Positions 63,201 to 64,000 of a stretch of 64,000 bases of DNA are shown piece after piece; within the stretch, counting starts at the first letter, position 1; each line of letters opens with the position of its first letter. This DNA is from Bombyx mori (lineage: Eukaryota; Arthropoda; Insecta; Lepidoptera; Bombycidae). A program made the position numbers and the translations under genes. Location of the stretch: contig NC_085129.1 of NCBI RefSeq assembly GCF_030269925.1, forward strand, positions 17,041,501 through 17,105,500, in the 5' to 3' direction. The notes under the pieces are model-generated. The model searched no databases. It was not told the origin of the DNA and worked only from the letters and a program-made list of their open reading frames with translations.

Positions 63201-63662
63201 ATTTCTAGATGAAACCTAAGACAGAAACGTTTCTAACTGTTCAATTGTTACGGAAATCTCTGCCATATTTTATCTGGAAACCATCATTATCATCATCATC
63301 ATCATCAGCCTTTATCTGCCCACTGCTGGACATAGGCCTTCCCCAATGCCTTCCACATAATGCGGTCCTCCGCCTTCCGCATCCAACGACTTCCCGCCGT
63401 GCGCACTAAGTCGTCAGTCCACCTGGTTGGAGGACGCCCCACGCTCCTTGTACTTATCTGGAAACCCAAACGCTCTAATTTCGTTGTCCAAATTCTCCAT
63501 TTGTCAATATGCATTACCATTCTAGTAGCGGCCCAGTTCGCCGTGATGACGGCAAACGCGGCAGTCGTCATCTGCATTATCATGATCACCACGCTAGCCA
63601 ATCCAAACGCCCTGGAGTCTTCCACTAAAGCGTCCATATGAAGGGAACGATTTCCGCCAGGC
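39234..63662 (-). CDS. ABCB-family full transporter (P-glycoprotein/MDR-like), 26 exons, 5' end outside window
   Basis: Full-size ABC exporter with the order TMD1-NBD1-linker-TMD2-NBD2, expected in a cell membrane to export hydrophobic compounds at the cost of ATP. Minus-strand exons: 63662-63518, 62306-62206, 60036-59865, 59478-59354, 58729-58534, 58271-58047, 57423-57237, 56761-56619, 55168-55019, 54059-54001, 53702-53568, 53139-53027, 52810-52707, 51804-51640, 50652-50470, 50109-50019, 49706-49594, 48378-48249, 47279-47087, 46620-46458, 45700-45506, 44257-44154, 42951-42846, 42345-42199, 41178-41070, 39334-39234. All have GT-AG borders and all phases agree, giving 1217 residues to a TGA. 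About 60-100 N-terminal residues (through TM1) are missing upstream. Both ATPase sites keep Walker A, Q-loop, LSGGQ, Walker B with Glu, and H-loop His, so the pump looks catalytically competent. I recognise the subfamily but not the orthologue number. Confidence 0.97.
39452..40255 (+). repeat. Dispersed mini-ORF repeat, split by a LINE tail
   Basis: Head TTTTTGGCGGGAACGCGAGG at 39458. The mini-ORF starting at 39587 contains [12 protein letters not shown] before TAA. The repeat resumes at 40067 with ATCATCTCATCT and ends near CAGGTCATAAAATCCC. The intervening 39703-40066 is a LINE tail. Lies 3' of the ABCB last exon. Confidence 0.7.
39711..40060 (-). mobile_element. LINE 3' end with ORF remnant (second family)
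   Basis: The minus strand codes [20 protein letters not shown], then [20 protein letters not shown] and [13 protein letters not shown], the C-terminus of an insect LINE polyprotein, followed by 3'UTR and a T-run at 39703 (the A-tail). The ORF is open for ~90 codons. Confidence 0.8.
40450..40640 (+). repeat. Decayed copy of the mini-ORF repeat
   Basis: Keeps TTTTTGGCGGGAACGTGA, but the ORF start has become TAG/TTA-containing sequence. Confidence 0.55.
40856..41050 (-). mobile_element. Jockey-LINE 3' tail copy (reverse)
   Basis: Reverse complement of the tail; ends 20 bp from the splice donor of ABCB exon 41178-41070. Confidence 0.75.
41790..42175 (+). mobile_element. Near-full-length Bm1 SINE
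   Basis: Includes part of the tRNA-derived head (GTCGTGGCCTAAAGGATAAT, GGCGTTCGAATCACG), linker, body and A-tail. Ends 24 bp from ABCB exon 42199-42345. Confidence 0.85.
42449..42830 (+). pseudogene. Mariner fragment (second lineage), 3' truncated
   Basis: Terminal sequence TTGTTCGGAAAGTAATTTC, then the transposase N-terminal [43 protein letters not shown] and KFQSGN. Stops before the catalytic domain, within ~20 bp of the splice donor of ABCB exon 42951-42846. Confidence 0.85.
43023..43215 (-). mobile_element. Jockey-LINE 3' tail copy (reverse)
   Basis: TCCTACCTAATCGTTGGTAG to AAGATCTGGCGACAACTC, reverse orientation, in an ABCB intron. Confidence 0.75.
43316..43557 (-). mobile_element. Non-autonomous Helitron (reverse)
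   Basis: The minus strand starts TCTCTATATATAAAAATG at 43557 and ends ...GGGTCAGCTAG at 43316, flanked by A and T. Confidence 0.65.
43817..44056 (+). mobile_element. Bm1 SINE
   Basis: TACTGGTGGTAGGACGTCTT to CACCTGTCAAAGCAAAAAAA, in an ABCB intron. Confidence 0.85.
44674..44986. repeat. MITE with ATATCGAGGGGTGAAAG ends
   Basis: Left ATATATCGAGGGGTGAAAG, right CTTTCACCCGCCGATATAT. Interior AT-rich. A sister copy is at 47719-47992, with half ends at ~28008-28030 and ~5330-5405. Confidence 0.65.
44995..45115 (-). mobile_element. Bm1 SINE fragment (reverse)
   Basis: TTTTTATAGCTTAGATGGGC to GAGACATGAGTTT. Abuts the MITE at 44986. Confidence 0.8.
45746..45998 (+). mobile_element. Bm1 SINE
   Basis: TACTGGTGGTAGGACCTCTT to AAGCAATAAAAAAAA, 46 bp from ABCB exon 45700. 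Confidence 0.85.
46277..46440. repeat. Palindromic MITE, copy 3
   Basis: TGTGTGCTTTCTAACATTC ... AAGCATGCACTAAGCACACT. Ends 17 bp from the ABCB splice donor at 46457. Confidence 0.85.
46668..46862 (+). mobile_element. Jockey-LINE 3' tail copy
   Basis: TTCAGACACAGCCCACGGAT to GGGTAGGAAAAAATAAA. Begins 48 bp upstream of an ABCB exon (transcription direction is minus). Confidence 0.75.
46865..47033 (-). mobile_element. Bm1 SINE (reverse), truncated
   Basis: CATCTTGAGATATAAGTTCT to GTGCGGACTCACATG; abuts a jockey-LINE tail. Confidence 0.8.
47335..47600 (-). mobile_element. Bm1 SINE (reverse) with linker
   Basis: TGGGTGGACGAGCTCGCAG to the ATCGTGGAAGTCAAT linker. The central body is shortened and the tRNA head lost. 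Confidence 0.8.
47719..47992. repeat. MITE, sister of 44674-44986
   Basis: GTTCGAGGGGTGAAAGG on the left, CCTTTCATCATTCGATATA on the right. Confidence 0.6.
48497..48663 (+). mobile_element. Jockey-LINE 3' tail copy with internal deletion
   Basis: Starts at the same CATGTCATTTCGGATCC boundary as other copies, then jumps from CACTAACGGTG to ATTCTGCGAAG, losing ~150 bp. Ends in poly(A). Confidence 0.75.
48955..49090 (-). mobile_element. LINE RT tail fragment (reverse)
   Basis: The minus strand reads [20 protein letters not shown], the same family as 51850-52240. Confidence 0.7.
49168..49395 (+). mobile_element. LINE RT tail fragment
   Basis: CTGGTAACAAGCGAGGTATA, then GCCGAGGATAAGCAGGAGTG, related to the end of 12499-13119; frameshifted. 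Confidence 0.65.
49738..49981 (+). mobile_element. Bm1 SINE
   Basis: TTACTGGTGGTAGGATCTCA to AAGCAATAAAAAAAA; fills most of the intron between ABCB exons 49706 and 50019. Confidence 0.85.
50177..50417 (+). mobile_element. Bm1 SINE
   Basis: TACTGGTGGTAGGACCTCTT to AAGCAATAAGAAAAAG; fills most of the intron between ABCB exons 50109 and 50470. Confidence 0.85.
50878..51478 (+). mobile_element. Bm1 SINE split by a LINE tail insertion
   Basis: Bm1 starts at 50878, is interrupted after AGGACCTCTTG (50888-50898), and resumes with the repeated AGGACCTCTTG at 51273-51283. The inserted 50899-51272 codes a LINE tail ([33 protein letters not shown]) with stop and A-rich end. The Bm1 3' end is missing after GTGGGCCGTGAG. 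Confidence 0.85.
51835..52240 (+). pseudogene. LINE RT C-terminal tail
   Basis: Frame reads [48 protein letters not shown], then [20 protein letters not shown]. The tail continues in another frame as [20 protein letters not shown] followed by GATGATGAT. Best-preserved member of a family with fragments at 8015-8640, 33406-33545 and 48955-49090, and a trace at 4526-4590. Confidence 0.8.
52707..53139 (-). other. ABCB exons 12-13: charged linker between halves
   Basis: About 70 residues join NBD1 to TMD2. The segment starts with an acidic run ([14 protein letters not shown]) followed by basic-Ser motifs [12 protein letters not shown] and RRLRSISS, which fit the R-R-x-S type of kinase site. P-glycoprotein linkers are known phosphorylation regions. 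That this one is phosphorylated is inference. Confidence 0.88.
53255..53470 (-). mobile_element. Bm1 SINE (reverse)
   Basis: TTATGGCTGAGATGGATGGA to GGTGGTGGTACCTATCC. Confidence 0.85.
53870..53950 (-). repeat. tRNA-derived SINE head fragment
   Basis: The minus strand has TTGTTCGAATCCCGCAGGCA-like B-box text; no acceptor stem or 3' partner. A second such fragment is at 58435-58490. Confidence 0.5.
54144..54636 (+). mobile_element. Solo LTR-like element, copy B
   Basis: TGTAACGCCGGTAAGAGTAA ... CCCCAGCACGTAACA, 493 bp; flanks GTAC/GTGC. Contains extra interior sequence compared with 60140-60504. Confidence 0.7.
55258..55530 (-). mobile_element. Jockey-LINE 3' tail copy (reverse)
   Basis: Near-complete reverse copy, poly(T) side at 55258, extending to CGGCGAGAACGATGACCGG. 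Confidence 0.8.
55555..55915 (+). mobile_element. LINE tail (third family) interrupted by a reversed R1-like 3'UTR
   Basis: [17 protein letters not shown] before ~55620 and [12 protein letters not shown] after 55860 are two halves of the same LINE C-terminus. The middle (55655-55853) is the reverse of the R1-like 3'UTR at ~14020-14245. Confidence 0.75.
57486..57865 (-). mobile_element. LINE 3' end (second family), reverse
   Basis: Same segment as 39711-40060: [14 protein letters not shown] coded on the minus strand near 57770, GCTCATTCCAAAGCCGGATG on the plus strand. More decayed. Confidence 0.75.
58814..59063 (-). mobile_element. Non-autonomous Helitron (reverse), twin of 34292-34541
   Basis: The minus strand runs TCTATACTAATATGTAAATC ... 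GGGTACAGCTAG, inserted between A and T, with the same interior landmarks (TAACGGAACATCCGTA, TTCTCATCATTAACGCCCCC). Confidence 0.8.
59064..59275 (+). mobile_element. tRNA-derived SINE (not Bm1)
   Basis: Head GACTCGGTAGTGCGGTTAGC with a B box GGGTTCAATTCCCAC resembles a tRNA, but there is no matching acceptor stem. The body continues through (TA)n at 59195-59213 and CAGTCGCTGGTACATAAC. Directly abuts the Helitron. Confidence 0.65.
60140..60504 (+). mobile_element. Solo LTR with perfect 4-bp target duplication
   Basis: TGTTACGCCAGTAAGAGCCA ... GAGCCCCAGCAGCGTAACA, 365 bp, flanked by ATAT (60136-60139 and 60505-60508). TG...CA ends and a 4-bp duplication fit an LTR retrotransposon. No internal coding region remains. 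Confidence 0.78.
60852..61006. repeat. Palindromic MITE, copy 4
   Basis: AGTGTGCTTAGTGCGAGTTT ... AACTCGCATTAAGCAAAC; core AGCGGCAAACGTAGGCAA. Confidence 0.85.
61514..61673. repeat. Palindromic MITE, copy 5
   Basis: AGTGTGCTTAGTGCGAGTTT ... CTCGCATTAAGCGCAC, only 500 bp from copy 4 and in the same ABCB intron. Confidence 0.85.
61936..62172 (+). mobile_element. Bm1 SINE
   Basis: TACTAGTGGTAGGAGGTTTT to AAGCAATAAAACAAT; ends ~34 bp from ABCB exon 62206-62306. Confidence 0.85.
62310..63260. other. AT-rich ABCB intron sequence
   Basis: Intron between exons 63518 and 62306. AT-rich; no conserved segment or repeat family recognised before the LINE tail at 63283. Confidence 0.55.
63283..63453 (-). 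mobile_element. LINE tail (third family) with 13-bp target duplication
   Basis: The minus strand codes [20 protein letters not shown] and [20 protein letters not shown], then stop and (GAT)n. Flanked by TTATCTGGAAACC at 63270-63282 and 63454-63466. Confidence 0.85.
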
Positions 63663-63767
63663 CTGTAATAAAGTTCGATTTGAATCGTGAATACAATGGC
63701 GTTCCAAACTTCATCGGCATGTGGTAAAGGGGCGAAATTCTTCGCCGAAGCAATACCTTAACTAATA

Positions 63768-64000
63768 CTCTTGTGAGTCCGCACGGGTAGGTATCACCAT
63801 CCTGCCTTCACCCTGCCATGAAGCAGTAATGCGTTTCGGTTCGAAGGGTGGGGCAGCCGTTGTAACTATACTGAGACCTTAGAACTCACGTCTCAAGGTG
63901 GGCGGCAGCATTTACGTTGTATATGTCTATGGGTTCCAGTAACCACTTAACACCAGGTGGGCTGAGAACGTGCCCACCAAAGTAAGCAATAAAAAAAAAA
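63768..64000 (+). mobile_element. Bm1 SINE at window end
   Basis: CTCTTGTGAGTCCGCACGGG to AAGCAATAAAAAAAAAA; ~105 bp upstream (in transcription sense) of ABCB exon 63662. Confidence 0.85.

Larger units (their letters stand above)
58047..63662 (-). other. ABCB exons 1-6: first transmembrane domain
   Basis: Visible residues ~1-320. The first exon begins in the first extracellular loop and continues into TM2 ([20 protein letters not shown]). The second holds the coupling-helix segment with [14 protein letters not shown]. The third and fourth hold TM3-TM4 and the ...[16 protein letters not shown] loop, a hallmark of ABCB exporters. The fifth holds TM5 with a polar extracellular loop ([13 protein letters not shown]) and the start of TM6. 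The sixth carries the ...FSTARGAA segment that leads into NBD1 and ends at the A-loop tyrosine region [13 protein letters not shown]. Confidence 0.93.

Noticed and set aside
3600..63990. Regularly recurring ~200-bp blocks suggesting a satellite or CRISPR-like array
   Set aside because: They are dispersed Bm1 SINE copies in both orientations with variable ends and spacing, not a tandem array.

Overview
This is a window of moth nuclear DNA, most likely silkworm (Bombyx mori or a close relative). The reasons are about 25 copies of the Bm1 SINE, R1-clade and jockey-clade non-LTR retrotransposons typical of Bombyx, mariner relics, TC...CTAG Helitrons and palindromic MITEs. Four intron-rich host genes can be rebuilt exon by exon. 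In every case splice sites and reading phase agree from one exon to the next.

Layout. (1) + strand, 217-7209: the 3' nine coding exons of the SAM50 homologue (mitochondrial outer-membrane beta-barrel insertase). Earlier exons lie upstream of the window. (2) - strand, 25434-10373: NDUFAF3, a complex I assembly factor, in six coding exons. Its fourth intron holds a nest of transposons. (3) + strand, 26858-34283: an SLC10A7-like membrane protein in six exons, head-to-head with NDUFAF3. Its first intron appears to use a GC donor. (4) - strand, 63662-39234: 26 exons of a full-length ABCB/P-glycoprotein-type transporter (TMD1-NBD1-linker-TMD2-NBD2). Only the extreme N-terminus lies outside the window. 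The gene order gives two convergent pairs (SAM50/NDUFAF3 and SLC10A7/ABCB) and one divergent pair.

The rest is mobile DNA. The most striking part is 12024-22928, a hAT-type element with a perfect 8-bp target duplication. It has been invaded by a LINE RT fragment, a Helitron-like piece, an R1-like 3' fragment, a decayed mariner and a complete 6.3-kb R1-clade retrotransposon. That last element has two coupled open reading frames, but its polymerase motif lacks one residue. Other repeats are a jockey-clade LINE with many copies of its 3' tail, solo LTRs, several MITE families, and a dispersed repeat that carries a conserved mini-ORF and an E2F-like motif.

No CRISPR array, rRNA gene, genuine tRNA gene or operon was found, and this is not bacterial DNA. 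The host genes are ordinary eukaryotic housekeeping or transport genes. The interest lies in how mobile elements have reshaped introns, splice-site neighbourhoods and one terminal exon.
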